Positions 35,901 through 48,600 of a stretch of DNA of 64,000 nt are shown in pieces; within the stretch, counting starts at the first letter, position 1, and the number at the start of each line of letters is the position of its first letter. The notes beneath the pieces were generated by a model, which worked only from the letters and a program-made list of their open reading frames with translations, was not told the origin of the DNA and did no database searches. This DNA comes from Leptoclinus maculatus (Eukaryota; Chordata; Actinopteri; Perciformes; Stichaeidae). Location: assembly GCA_032191485.1 (NCBI GenBank), contig JAVDOI010000019.1, forward strand, positions 10,695,784-10,759,783. The letters run 5' to 3'. Both the position numbers and the translations under genes were made by a program.

Positions 35901-38321
35901 CACTATTCAAATTTGTACAATGTGTAATAAAAGTAACTTTTTTTCCAAAGTAACTAAAAAAGTAACTTTTTTTCCAAAGTAACTAAAAAAGTAACTTTTT
36001 TTCCAAAGTAACTAAAAAAGTAACTTTTTTTCCAAAGTAACTAAAAAAGTAACTTTTTTTCCAAAGTAACTAAAAAAGTAACTTTTTTTCCAAAGTAACT
36101 AAAAAAGTTACTTTTTTTCCAAAGTAACTAAAAAAGTAAAAGAGTCTTGCTCAGGGACACTTCGACACATGACATGTCCCAGTCAAGGTTTGAACCTTCG
36201 ACCTTGCAGTTACCAGACAACCCTCTTAACCCAGGGAGCCACGGCTGGAGGATGGAGTCCAATCTCCAAAGACGTTGCACTATTCAAATTTGTACAATGT
36301 GTAATAAATTGTGAAATTCTAATGAAGTCTCTCCTGGTTGAATGGTTGACTTTTATGAATTTTTTCAACATGCTGTACTGATTTGTTAATTAAATTAAGT
36401 TGAGTATCTTCAAAAATAAAGTAACTTAAAAAGTATCTTCAAAAATGAAGTAACTAAAAAAGTAACTTTTTTTCCAAAGTAACTAAAAATGAAACTTTTT
36501 TTCCAAAGTATCTAAAAAAGTAAAACAGTCTTGCTCAGGGACACTTCGACACATGACACATCCCAGTCAAGGTTTGAACCTTCGACCTTGCAGTTACCAG
36601 ACAACCCTCTTAACCCAGGGAGCCACGGCTGGAGGATGGAGTCCAATCTCCAAAGACGTTGCACTATTCAAATTTGTACAATGTGTAATGAATTGTGAAA
36701 TTCTAATGAAGTCTCTCCTGGTTGAATGGTTGACTTTTATGACTTTTTTCAACATGCTGTACTATGATTTGTTAATTAAATTAAGTTGAGTATCTTCAAA
36801 AATAAAGTAACTTAAAAAGTATCTTCAAAAATGAAGTAACTAAAAAAGTAACTTTTTTTCCAAAGTAACTAAAAATGTAACTTTTTTTCCAAAGTATCTA
36901 AAAAAGTTAAAGAGTCTTGCTCAGGGACACTTCGACACATGACACGTCCCAGTCAAGGGTTGAACCTTCGACCTTGCAGTTACCAGACAACCCTCTTAAC
37001 CCAGGGAGCCACGGATGGAGGATGGTGTCCAATCTCCAAAGATGTTGCACTATTCAAATTTGTACAATGTGTAATAAAAGTAACTTTTTTTCCAAAGTAA
37101 CTAAAAAAGTAACTTTTTTTCCAAAGTAACTAAAAAAGTAACTTTTTTTCCAAAGTAACTAAAAAAGTAACTTTTTTCCCAAAGTAACTAAAAAAGTAAC
37201 TTTTTTTCCAAAGTAACTAAAAAAGTAAAAGAGTTTTGCTCAGGGACACTTCGACACAAGACATGTCCCAGTCAAGGTTTGAACCTTCGACCTTGCAGTT
37301 ACCACACAACCCTCTTAACTCAGGGAGCCACGGCTGGAGGATGGAGTCCAATCTCCAAAGACGTTGCACTATTCAAATTTGTACAATGTGTAATAAATTG
37401 TGAAATTCTAATGAAGTCTCTCCTGGTTGAATGGTTGACTTTTATGACTTTTTTCAACATGCTGTACTATGATTTGTTAATTAAATTAAGTTGAGTATCT
37501 TCAAAAATAAAGTAACTTAAAAAGTATCTTCAAAAATGAAGTAACTAAAAAAGTAACTTTTTTTCCAAAGTAACTAAAAATGTAACTTTTTTTCCAAAGT
37601 ATCTAAAAAAGTTAAAGAGTCTTGCTCAGGGACACTTCGACACATGACACGTCCCAGTCAAGGATTGAACCTTCGACCTTGCAGTTACCAGACAACCCTC
37701 TTAACCCAGGGAGCCACGGATGGAGGATGGAGTCCAATCTCCAAAGATGTTGCACTATTCAAATTTGTACAATGTGTAATAAAAGTAACTTTTTTTCCAA
37801 AGTAACTAAAAAAGTAACTTTTTTTCCAAAGTAACTAAAAAAGTAACTTTTTTTCCAAAGTAACTAAAAAAGTAACTTTTTTTCCAAAGTAACTAAAAAA
37901 GTAACTTTTTTTCCAAAGTAACTAAAAAAGTAAAAGAGTCTTGCTCAGGGACACTTCGACACATGACATGTCCCAGTCAAGGTTTGAACCTTCGACCTTG
38001 CAGTTACCAGACAACCCTCTTAACCCAGGGAGCCACGGCTGGAGGATGGAGTCCAATCTCCAAAGACGTTGCACTATTCAAATTTGTACAATGTGTAATA
38101 AATTGTGAAATTCTAATGAAGTCTCTCCTGGTTGAATGGTTGACTTTTATGACTTTTTTCAACATGCTGTACTATGATTTGTTAATTAAATTAAGTTGAG
38201 TATCTTCAAAAATAAAGTAACTTAAAATGTATCTTCAAAAATGAAGTAACTAAAAAAGTAACTTTTTTTCCAAAGTAACTAAAAATGTAACTTTTTTTCC
38301 AAAGTATCTAAAAAAGTTAAA
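32965..38321 (+). repeat. array B higher-order repeat 3 (5357 bp)
   Basis: Same monomer order as repeat 2 plus one extra L+S pair of 705 bp around 36900-37600 (5357 - 4652 = 705). The extra region carries private markers GGATGGTGTCC and CCACACAACCC. Another private marker is GGAAGTTGGAGTCC near 34425. Confidence 0.9.
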
Positions 38322-38934
38322 GAGTCTTGCTCAAGGACACTTCGACACATGACACGTCCCAGTCAAGGGTTGAACCTTCGACCTTGCAGTTACCAGACAA
38401 CCCTCTTAACCCAGGGAGCCACGGATGGAGGATGGAGTCCAATCTCCAAAGATGTTGCACTATTCAAATTTGTACAATGTGTAATAAAAGTAACTTTTTT
38501 TCCAAAGTAACTAAAAAAGTAACTTTTTTTCCAAAGTAACTAAAAAAGTAACTTTTTTCCCAAAGTAACTAAAAAAGTAACTTTTTTTCCAAAGTATCTA
38601 AAAAAGTTAGAGAGTCTTGCTCAGGGACACTTCGACACATGACACGTCCCAGTCAAGGATTGAACCTTCGACCTTGCAGTTACCAGACAACCCTCTTAAC
38701 CCAGGGAGCCACGGCTGGAGGATGGAGTCAAATCTCCAACGACGTTGCACTATTCAAATTTGTACAATGTGTAATAAATTGTGAAATTCTAATGAAGTCT
38801 CTCCTGGTTGAATGGTTGACTTTTATGACTTTTTTCAACATGCTGTACTATGATTTGTTAATTAAATTAAGTTGAGTATCTTCAAAAATAAAGTAACTTA
38901 AAATGTATCTTCAAAAATGAAGTAACTAAAAAAG
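38322..38934 (+). repeat. array B higher-order repeat 4 (partial, ends at gap)
   Basis: Starts with the GCTCAAGGACAC marker S monomer, then the GGAGTCAAATCTCCAACGAC L monomer, and is cut by the assembly gap. Confidence 0.9.
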
Positions 38935-39134
38935 NNNNNNNNNNNNNNNNNNNNNNNNNNNNNNNNNNNNNNNNNNNNNNNNNNNNNNNNNNNNNNNNNN
39001 NNNNNNNNNNNNNNNNNNNNNNNNNNNNNNNNNNNNNNNNNNNNNNNNNNNNNNNNNNNNNNNNNNNNNNNNNNNNNNNNNNNNNNNNNNNNNNNNNNNN
39101 NNNNNNNNNNNNNNNNNNNNNNNNNNNNNNNNNN
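38935..39134. other. assembly gap (200 N)
   Basis: Exactly 200 undetermined bases. Array orientation flips across it. A round size indicates a placeholder scaffold gap, not a measured distance. Confidence 0.99.
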
Positions 39135-42100
39135 GGAAAAAAAGTTACTTTTTTAGTTACTTTGGAAAAAAAGTTACTTTTTTAGTTACTTTGGGAAAAA
39201 AAGGTTACTTTTTTAGTTACTTTGGAAAAAAAGTTACTTTTATTACACATTGTACAAATTTGAATAGTGCAACATCTTTGGAGATTGGACTCCATCCTCC
39301 ATCCGTGGCTCCCTGGGTTAAGAGGGTTGTCTGGTAACTGCAAGGTCGAAGGTTCAATCCTTGACTGGGACGTGTCATGTGTCGAAGTGTCCCTGAGCAA
39401 GACTCTTTAACTTTTTTAGATACTTTGGAAAAAAAGTTACATTTTTAGTTACTTTGGAAAAAAAGTTACTTTTTTAGTTACTTCATTTTTGAAGATACAT
39501 TTTAAGTTACTTTATTTTTGAAGATACTCAACTTAATTTAATTAACAAATCATAGTACAGCATGTTGAAAAAAGTCATAAAAGTCAACCATTCAACCAGG
39601 AGAGACTTCATTAGAATTTCACATTTATTACACATTGTACAAATTTGAATAGTGCAACGTCTTTGGAGATTGGACTCCATCCTCCAGCCGTGGCTCCCTG
39701 GGTTAAGAGGGTTGTCTGGTAACTGCAAGGTCGAAGGTTCAATCCTTGACTGGGACGTGTCATGTGTCGAAGTGTCCCTGAGCAAGACTGTTTTACTTTT
39801 TTAGATACTTTGGAAAAAAAGTTTCATTTTTAGTTACTTTGGAAAAAAAGTTACTTTTTTAGTTACTTCATTTTTGAAGATACTTTTAAGTTACTTTATT
39901 TTTGAAGATACTCAACTTAATTTAATTAACAAATCAGTTACAGCATGTTGAAAAAATTCATAAAAGTCAACCATTCAACCAGGAGAGACTTCATTAGAAT
40001 TTCACAATTTATTACACATTGTACAAATTTGAATAGTGCAACGTCTTTGGAGATTGGACTCCATCCTCCAGCCGTGGCTCCCTGGGTTAAGAGGGTTGTC
40101 TGGTAACTGCAAGGTCGAAGGTTCAAACCTTGACTGGACATGTCATGTGTCGAAGTGTCCCTGAGCAAGACTCTTTTACTTTTTTAGTTACTTTGGAAAA
40201 AAAGTTACTTTTTTAGTTACTTTGGAAAAAAAGTTACTTTTTTAGTTACTTTGGAAAAAAAGTTACTTTTTTAGTTACTTTGGAAAAAAAGTTACTTTTT
40301 TAGTTACTTTGGAAAAAAAGTTACTTTTTTAGTTACTTTGGAAAAAAAGTTACTTTTATTACACATTGTACAAATTTGAATAGTGCAACATCTTTGGAGA
40401 TTGGACTCCATCCTCCATCCGTGGCTCCCTGGGTTAAGAGGGGTTGTCTGGTAACTGCAAGGTCGAAGTTCAATCCTTGACTGGGACGTTTCATGTGTCG
40501 AAGTGTCCCTGAGCAAGACTCTTTAACTTTTTAGATACTTTGGAAAAAAAGTTACATTTTTAGTGTACTTTGGGAAAAAAAGTTACTTTTTTAGTTACTT
40601 CATTTTTGAAGATACATTTTAAGTTACTTTGTTTTTGAAGATACTCAACTTAATTTAATTAACAAATCATAGTACAGCATGTTGAAAAAAGTCATAAAAG
40701 TCAACCATTCAACCAGGAGAGACTTCATTAGAATTTCACAATTTATTACACATTGTACAAATTTGAATAGTGCAACGTCTTTGGAGATTGGACTCCGTCC
40801 TCCAGCCGTGGGCTCCCTGGGTTAAGAGGGTTGTCTGGTAACTGCAAGGTCGAAGGTTCAATCCTTGACTGGGATGTGTCATGTGTCGAAGTGTCCCTGA
40901 GCAAGACTCTTTTACTTTTTAGATACTTTGGAAAAAAAGTTACATTTTTAGTTACTTTGGAAAAAAAGTGACTTTTTTAGTTACTTCATTTTTGAAGATA
41001 CTTTTTAAGTTACTTTATTTTTGAAGATACTCAACTTAATTTAATTAACAAATCATAGTACAGCATGTTGAAAAAATTCATAAAAGTCAACCATTCAACC
41101 AGGAGAGACTTCATTAGAATTTCACAATTTATTACACATTGTACAAATTTGAATAGTGCAACGTCTTTGGAGATTGGACTCCATCCTCCAGCCGTGGCTC
41201 CCTGGGTTAAGAGGGTTGTCTGGTAACTGCAAGGTCGAAGGTTCAAACCTTGACTGGGACATGTCATGTGTCGAAGTGTCCCTGAGCAAGACTCTTTTAC
41301 TTTTTTAGTTACTTTGGAAAAAAAGTTACTTTTTTAGTTACTTTGGAAAAAAAGTTACTTTTTTAGTTACTTTGGAAAAAAAGTTACTTTTTTAGTTACT
41401 TTGGAAAAAAAGTTACTTTTATTACACATTGTACAAATTTGAATAGTGCAACATCTTTGGAGATTGGACTCCATCCTCCATCTGTGGCTCCCTGGGTTAA
41501 GAGGGTTGTCTGTAACTGCAAGGTCGAAGGTTCAATCCTTGACTGGGACGTGTCATGTGTCGAAGTGTCCCTGAGCAAGACTCTTTAACTTTTTTAGATA
41601 CTTTGGAAAAAATGTTACATTTTTAGTTACTTTGGAAAAAAAGTTACTTTTTTAGTTACTTCATTTTTGAAGATACTTTTTAAGTTACTTTATTTTTGAA
41701 GATACTCAACTTAATTTAATTAACAAATCATAGTACAGGCATGTTGAAAAAAGTCATAAAAGTCAACCATTCAACCAGGAGAGACTTCATTAGAATTTCA
41801 CAATTTATTACACATTGTACAAATTTGAATAGTGCAACGTCTTTGGAGATTGGACTCCATCCTCCAGCCGTGGCTCCCTGAGTTAAGAGGTTGTGTGGTA
41901 ACTGCAAGGTCGAAGGTTCAAACCTTGACTGGGACATGTCTTGTGTCGAAGTGTCCCTGAGCAAAACTCTTTTACTTTTTTAGTTACTTTGGAAAAAAAG
42001 TTACTTTTTAGTTACTTTGGGAAAAAAGTTACTTTTTTAGTTACTTTGGAAAAAAAGTTACTTTTTTAGTTACTTGGAAAAAAAGTTACTTTTTAGTTAC

Positions 42101-45100
42101 TTGGAAAAAAAGTTACTTTTATTACACATTGTACAAATTTGAATAGTGCAACATCTTTGGAGATTGGACACCATCCTCCATCCGTGGCTCCCTGGGTTAA
42201 GAGGGTTGTCTGGTAACTGCAAGGTCGAGAGGTCAACCCTTGACTGGGACGTGTCATGTGTCGAAGTGTCCCTGAGCAAGACTCTTTAACTTTTTAGATA
42301 CTTTGGAAAAAAAAGTTACATTTTAGTTACTTTGGAAAAAAAGTTACTTTTTAGTTACTTCATTTTTGAAGATACTTTTTAAGTTACTTTATTTTTGAAG
42401 ATACTCAACTTAATTTAATTAACAAATCATAGTACAGCATGTTGAAAAAAGTCATAAAAGTCAACCATTCAACCAGGAGAGACTTCATTAGAATTTCACA
42501 ATTCATTACACATTGTACAAATTTGAATAGTGCAACGTCTTTGGAGATTGGACTCCATCCTCCAGCCGTGGCTCCCTGGGTTAAGAGGGTTGTCTGGTAA
42601 CTGCAAGGTCGAAGGTTCAATACCTTGACTGGGATGTGTCATGTGTCGAAGTGTCCCTGAGCAAGACTGTTTTACTTTTTTAGATACTTTGGAAAAAAAG
42701 TTTCATTTTTAGTTACTTTGGAAAAAAAGTTACTTTTTTAGTTACTTCATTTTTGAAGATACTTTTAAGTTACTTTATTTTTGAAGATACTCAACTTAAT
42801 TTAATTAACAAATCAGTACAGCATGTTGAAAAAATTCATAAAAGTCAACCATTTCAACCAGGAGAGACTTCATTAGAATTTCACAATTTATTACACATTG
42901 TACAAATTTGAATAGTGCAACGTCTTTGGAGATTGGACTCCATCCTCCAGCCGTGGCTCCCTGGGTTAAGAGGGTTGTCTGGTAACTGCAAGGTCGAAGG
43001 TTCAAACCTTGACTGGGACATGTCATGTGTCGAAGTGTCCCTGAGCAAGACTCTTTTACTTTTTTAGTTACTTTGGAAAAAAAGTAACTTTTTTAGTTAC
43101 TTTGGAAAAAAAGTTACTTTTTTAGTTACTTTGGAAAAAAAGTTACTTTTTAGTTACTTTGGAAAAAAAGTTACTTTTTTAGTTACTTTGGAAAAAAAGT
43201 TACTTTTTTAGTTACTTTGGAAAAAAAGTTACTTTTTTAGTTACTTTGGAAAAAAAGTTACTTTTATTACACATTGTACAGAATTTGAATAGTGCAACAT
43301 CTTTGGAGATTGGACTCCATCCTCCATCCGTGGCTCCCTGGGTTAAGAGGGTTGTCTGGTAACTGCAAGGTCGAAGGTTCAATCCTTGACTGGGACGTGT
43401 CATGTGTCGAAGTGTCCCTGAGCAAGACTCTTTAACTTTTTTAGATACTTTGGAAAAAAAGTTACATTTTTAGTTACTTTGGAAAAAAAGTTACTTTTTT
43501 AGTTACTTCATTTTTGAAGATACATTTTAAGTTACTTTGTTTTTGAAGATACTCAACTTAATTTAATTAACAAATCATAGTACAGCATGTTGAAAAAAGT
43601 CATAAAAGTCAACCATTCAACCAGGAGAGACTTCATTAGAATTTCACAATTTATTACACATTGTACAAATTTGAATAGTGCAACGTCTTTGGAGATTGGA
43701 CTCCGTCCTCCAGCCGTGGCTCCCTGGGTTAAGAGGGTTGTCTGGTAACTGCAAGGTCGAAGGTTCAATCCTTGACTGGGATGTGTCATGTGTCGAAGTG
43801 TCCCTGAGCAAGACTCTTTTACTTTTTTAGATACTTTGGAAAAAAAGGTTACATTTTTAGTTACTTTGGAAAAAAAGTGACTTTTTTAGTTACTTCATTT
43901 TTGAAGATACTTTTAAGTTACTTTATTTTTGAAGATACTCAACTAATTTAATTAACAAATCATAGTACAGCATGTTGAAAAAATTCATAAAAGTCAACCA
44001 TTCAAGCCAGGAGAGACTTCATTAGAATTTCACAATTTATTACACATTGTACAAATTTGAATAGTGCAACGTCTTTGGAGATTGACTCCATCCTCCAGCC
44101 GTGGCTCCCTGGGGTTAAGAGGGTTGTCTGGTAACTGCAAGGGTCGAAGGTTCAAACCTTGACTGGGACATGTCATGTGTCGAAGTGTCCCTGAGCAAGA
44201 CTCTTTTACTTTTTTAGTTACTTTGGAAAAAAAGTTACTTTTTTAGTTACTTTGGGAAAAAAAGTTACTTTTTTAGTTACTTTGGAAAAAAAAGTTACTT
44301 TTTTAGTTACTTTGGAAAAAAAGTTACTTTTATTACACATTGTACAAATTTGAATAGTGCAACATCTTTGGAGATTGGACTCCATCCTCCATCTGTGGCT
44401 CCCTGGGTTAAGAGGGTTGTCTGGTAACTGCAAGGTCGAAGGTTCAATCCTTGACTGGGACGTGTCAGTGTGTCGAAGTGTCCCTGAGCAAGACTCTTTA
44501 ACTTTTTAGATACTTTGGAAAAAAAGTTACATTTTTAGTTACTTTGGAAAAAAAGTTACTTTTTTAGTTACTTCATTTTTGAAGATACTTTTTAAGTTAC
44601 TTTATTTTTGAAGATACTCAACTTAATTTAATTAACAAATCATAGTACAGCATGTTGAAAAAATTCATAAAAGGTCAGACCATTCAACCAGGAGAGACTT
44701 CATTAGAATTTCACAATTTATTACACATTGTACAAATTTGAATAGTGCAACGTCTTTGGAGATTGGACTCCAACTTCCAGCCGTGGCTCCCTGGTTTAAG
44801 AGGGTTGTCTGGTAACTGCAAGGTCGAAGGTTCAAACTTGACTGGGGACATGGTCATGTGTCGAAGTGTCCCTGAGCAAGACTCTTTTACTTTTTTAGTT
44901 ACTTTGGAAAAAAAGTTACTTTTTTAGTTACTTTGGAAAAAAAGTTACTTTTTTAGTTACTTTGGAAAAAAAGTTACTTTTTTAGTTACTTTGTGAAAAA
45001 AAGTTACTTTTATTACACATTGTACAAATTTGAATAGTGCAACATCTTTGGAGATTGGACTCCATCCTCCATCTGTGGCTCCCTGGGTTAAGAGGGTTGT

Positions 45101-45626
45101 CTGGTAACTGCAAGGTCGAAGGTTCAATCCTTGACTGGGACGTGTCATGTGTCGAAGTGTCCCTGAGCAAGACTCTTTAACTTTTTTAGATACTTGGAAA
45201 AAAGTTACATTTTTAGTTACTTTGGAAAAAAAGTTACTTTTTAGTTACTTCATTTTGAAGATACATTTTAAGTTACTTTATTTTTGAAGATACTCAACTT
45301 AATTTAATTAACAAATCATAGTACAAGCATGTTGAAAAAAGTCATAAAAGTCAACCATTCAACCAGGAGAGACTTCATTAGAATTTCACAATTTATTACA
45401 CATTGTACAAATTTGAATAGTGCAACGTCTTTGGAGATTGGAGACTCCATCCTCCAGCCGTCGCTCCCTGGGTAAGAGGGGTTGTCTGTAACTGCAAGGT
45501 CGAAGGTTCAATCCTTGACTGGGGACGTGTCATGTGTCGAAGTGTCCCCTGAGCAAGACTCTTTAACTTTTTTAGATACTTTGGAAAAAAAGTTACATTT
45601 TTAGTTACTTTGGAAAAAAAGTTACT
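39135..45626 (-). repeat. Inverted array B segment lying beyond the forward contig end
   Basis: Base 38934 of the forward part corresponds to about 45627 here. The remaining 6.5 kb therefore has no counterpart in strict order in the forward contig. It follows the marker order of higher-order repeat 3: GTCGCTCCC near 45461, CCAACTTCCAGCC near 44771, CTCCGTCC near 43703, TTCATTACAC near 42502, CACCATCC near 42169. Then it switches to a series like 30056-32300. It appears to be real array content hidden by the gap. Confidence 0.7.
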
Positions 45627-48600
45627 TTTTAGTTACTTCATTTTTGAAGATACATTTTAAGTTACTTTATTTTTGAAGATACTCAACTTAATTTAATTAA
45701 CAAATCATAGTACAGCATGTTGAAAAAAGTCATAAAAGTCAACCATTCAACCAGGAGAGACTTCATTAGAATTTCACAATTTATTACACATTGTACAAAA
45801 TTTGAATAGTGCAACGTCGTTGGAGATTTGACTCCATCCTCCAGCCGTGGCTCCCTGGGTTAAGAGGGTTGTCTGGTAACTGCAAGGTCGAAGGTTCAAT
45901 CCTTGACTGGGACGTGTCATGTGTCGAAGTGTCCCTGAGCAAGACTCTCTAACTTTTTTAGATACTTTGGAAAAAAAGTTACTTTTTTAGTTACTTTGGG
46001 AAAAAAGTTACTTTTTTAGTTACTTTGGAAAAAAAGTTACTTTTTTAGTTACTTTGGAAAAAAAGTTACTTTTATTACACATTGTACAAATTTGAATAGT
46101 GCAACATCTTTGGAGATTGGACTCCATCCTCCATCCGTGGCTCCCTGGGTTAAGAGGGTTGTCTGGTAACTGCAAGGTCGAAGGTTCAACCCTTGACTGG
46201 GACGTGTCATGTGTCGAAGTGTCCTTGAGCAAGACTCTTTAACTTTTTAGATACTTTGAGGAAAAAAAGTTACATTTTTAGTTACTTTGGAAAAAAAGTT
46301 ACTTTTTTAGTTACTTCATTTTTGAAGATACATTTTAAGTTACTTTATTTTTGAAGATACTCAACTTAATTTAATTAACAAATCATAGTACAGCATGTTG
46401 AAAAAAGTCATAAAAGTCAACCATTCAACCAGGAGAGACTTCATTAGAATTTCACAATTTATTACACATTGTACAAATTTGAATAGTGCAACGTCTTTGG
46501 AGATTGGACTCCATCCTCCAGCCGTGGCTCCCTGGGTTAAGAGGGTTGTCTGGTAACTGCAAGGTCGAAGGTTCAAACCTTGACTGGGACATGTCATGTG
46601 TCGAAGTGTCCCTGAGCAAGACTCTTTTACTTTTTTAGTTACTTTGGAAAAAAAGTTACTTTTTTAGTTACTTTGGAAAAAAAGTTACTTTTTTAGTTTA
46701 CTTTGGGAAAAAAAGTTACTTTTTTAGTTACTTTGGAAAAAAAGTTACTTTTTTAGTTACTTTGGAAAAAAAGTTACTTTTATTACACATTGTACAAATT
46801 TGAATAGTGCAACATCTTTGGAGATTGGACTCCATCCTCCATCCGTGGCTCCCTGGGTTAAGAGGGTTGTCTGGTAACTGCAAGGTCGAAGGTTCAATCC
46901 TTGACTGGGGACGTGTCATGTGTCGAAGTGTCCCTGAGCAAGACTCTTTAACTTTTTAGATACTTTGGAAAAAAAGTTACATTTTTAGTTACTTTGGAAA
47001 AAAAGTTACTTTTTTAGTTACTTCATTTTTGAAGATACTTTTTAAGTTACTTTATTTTTGAAGATACTCAACTTAATTTAATTAACAAATCATAGTACAG
47101 CATGTTGAAAAAAGTCATAAAAGTCAACCATTTCAACCAGGAGAGACTTCATTAGAATTTCACAATTTATTACACATTGTACAAATTTGAATAGTGCAAC
47201 GTCTTTGGAGATTGGACTCCATCCTCCAGCCGTGGCTCCCTGAGTTAAGAGGGTTGTGTGGTAACTGCAAGGTCGAAGGTTCAAACCTTGACTGGGACAT
47301 GTCTTGTGTCGAAGTGTCCCTGAGCAAAACTCTTTTACTTTTTTAGTTACTTTGGAAAAAAAGTTACTTTTTTAGTTACTTTGGGAAAAAAGTTACTTTT
47401 TTAGTTACTTTGGAAAAAAAGTTACTTTTTTAGTTACTTTGGAAAAAAAGTTACTTTTTTAGTTACTTTGGAAAAAAAGTTACTTTTATTACACATTGTA
47501 CAAATTTGAATAGTGCAACATCTTTGGAGATTGGACACCATCCTCCATCCGTGGCTCCCTGGGTTAAGAGGGTTGTCTGGTAACTGCAAGGGTCGAAGGT
47601 TCAACCCTTGACTGGTACGTGTCATGTGTCGAAGTGTCCCTGAGCAAGACTCTTTAACTTTTTTAGATACTTTGGAAAAAAAGTTACATTTTTAGTTACT
47701 TTGGAAAAAAAGTTACTTTTTTAGTTACTTCATTTTTGAAGATACTTTTAAGTTACTTTATTTTTGAAGATACTCAACTTAATTTAATTAACAAATCATA
47801 GTACAGCATGTTGAAAAAAGTCATAAAAGTCAACCATTCAACCAGGAGAGACTTCATTAGAATTTCACAATTCATTACACATTGTACAAATTTGAATAGT
47901 GCAACGTCTTTGGAGATTGGACTCCATCCTCCAGCCGTGGCTCCCTGGGTTAAGAGGGTTGTCTGGTAACTGCAAGGTCGAAGGTTCAAACCTTGACTGG
48001 GATGTGTCATGTGTCGAAGTGTCCCTGAGCAAGACTGTTTTACTTTTTTAGATACTTTGGAAAAAAAGTTTCATTTTTAGTTACTTTGGAAAAAAAGTTA
48101 CTTTTTTAGTTACTTCATTTTTGAAGATACTTTTTAAGTTACTTTATTTTTGAAGATACTCAACTTAATTTAATTAACAAATCAGTACAGCATGTTGAAA
48201 AAATTCATAAAAGTCAACCATTCAACCAGGAGAGACTTCATTAGAATTTCACAATTTATTACACATTGTACAAATTTGAATAGTGCAACGTCTTTGGAGA
48301 TTGGACTCCATCCTCCAGCCGTGGCTCCCTGGGTTAAGAGGGTTGTCTGGTAACTGCAAGGTCGAAGGTTCAAACCTTGACTGGGACATGTCATGTGTCG
48401 AAGTGTCCCTGAGCAAGACTCTTTTACTTTTTTAGTTACTTTGGAAAAAAAGTAACTTTTTTAGTTACTTTGGAAAAAAAGTTACTTTTTTAGTTACTTT
48501 GGAAAAAAAGTTACTTTTTTAGTTACTTTGGAAAAAAAGTTACTTTTTAGTTACTTTGGAAAAAAAGTTACTTTTTTAGTTACTTTGGAAAAAAAGTTAC

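Larger units (their letters stand above)
20019..38934 (+). repeat. Satellite array B, forward contig part
   Basis: Head-to-tail array of two monomer types, both starting GAGTCTTGCTCAGGG. Type L (about 386 bp) has the SINE head, CAATGTGTAATAAATTG, CTAATGAAGTCTCTCC, the CAACATGCTGTACTATGA block and an AGTAACT spacer. Type S has the SINE head up to CAATGTGTAATAAAA, then 2-9 copies of a 29-bp minisatellite. L and S mostly alternate, giving composite periods around 620-850 bp, with occasional L-L pairs 386 bp apart. Recurrent single-base markers reveal higher-order repeats. Short open frames of 60-78 codons recur but are by-products. Confidence 0.95.

Noticed and set aside
20618..38875. Many 70-78 codon frames in array B that read through the SINE head (MTRPSQGLNLRP-like and MLRDTSTHDTSQ-like)
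   Set aside because: They are translations of the antisense SINE head plus satellite spacer. The same DNA gives two different frames in adjacent monomers, and no start context or family match is visible.
4438..38934. Centromeric satellite
   Set aside because: Higher-order repeats and homogenisation would fit, but no CENP-B box was noticed, the array contains SINE and minisatellite parts, and it adjoins a housekeeping gene. Location cannot be decided from the window.
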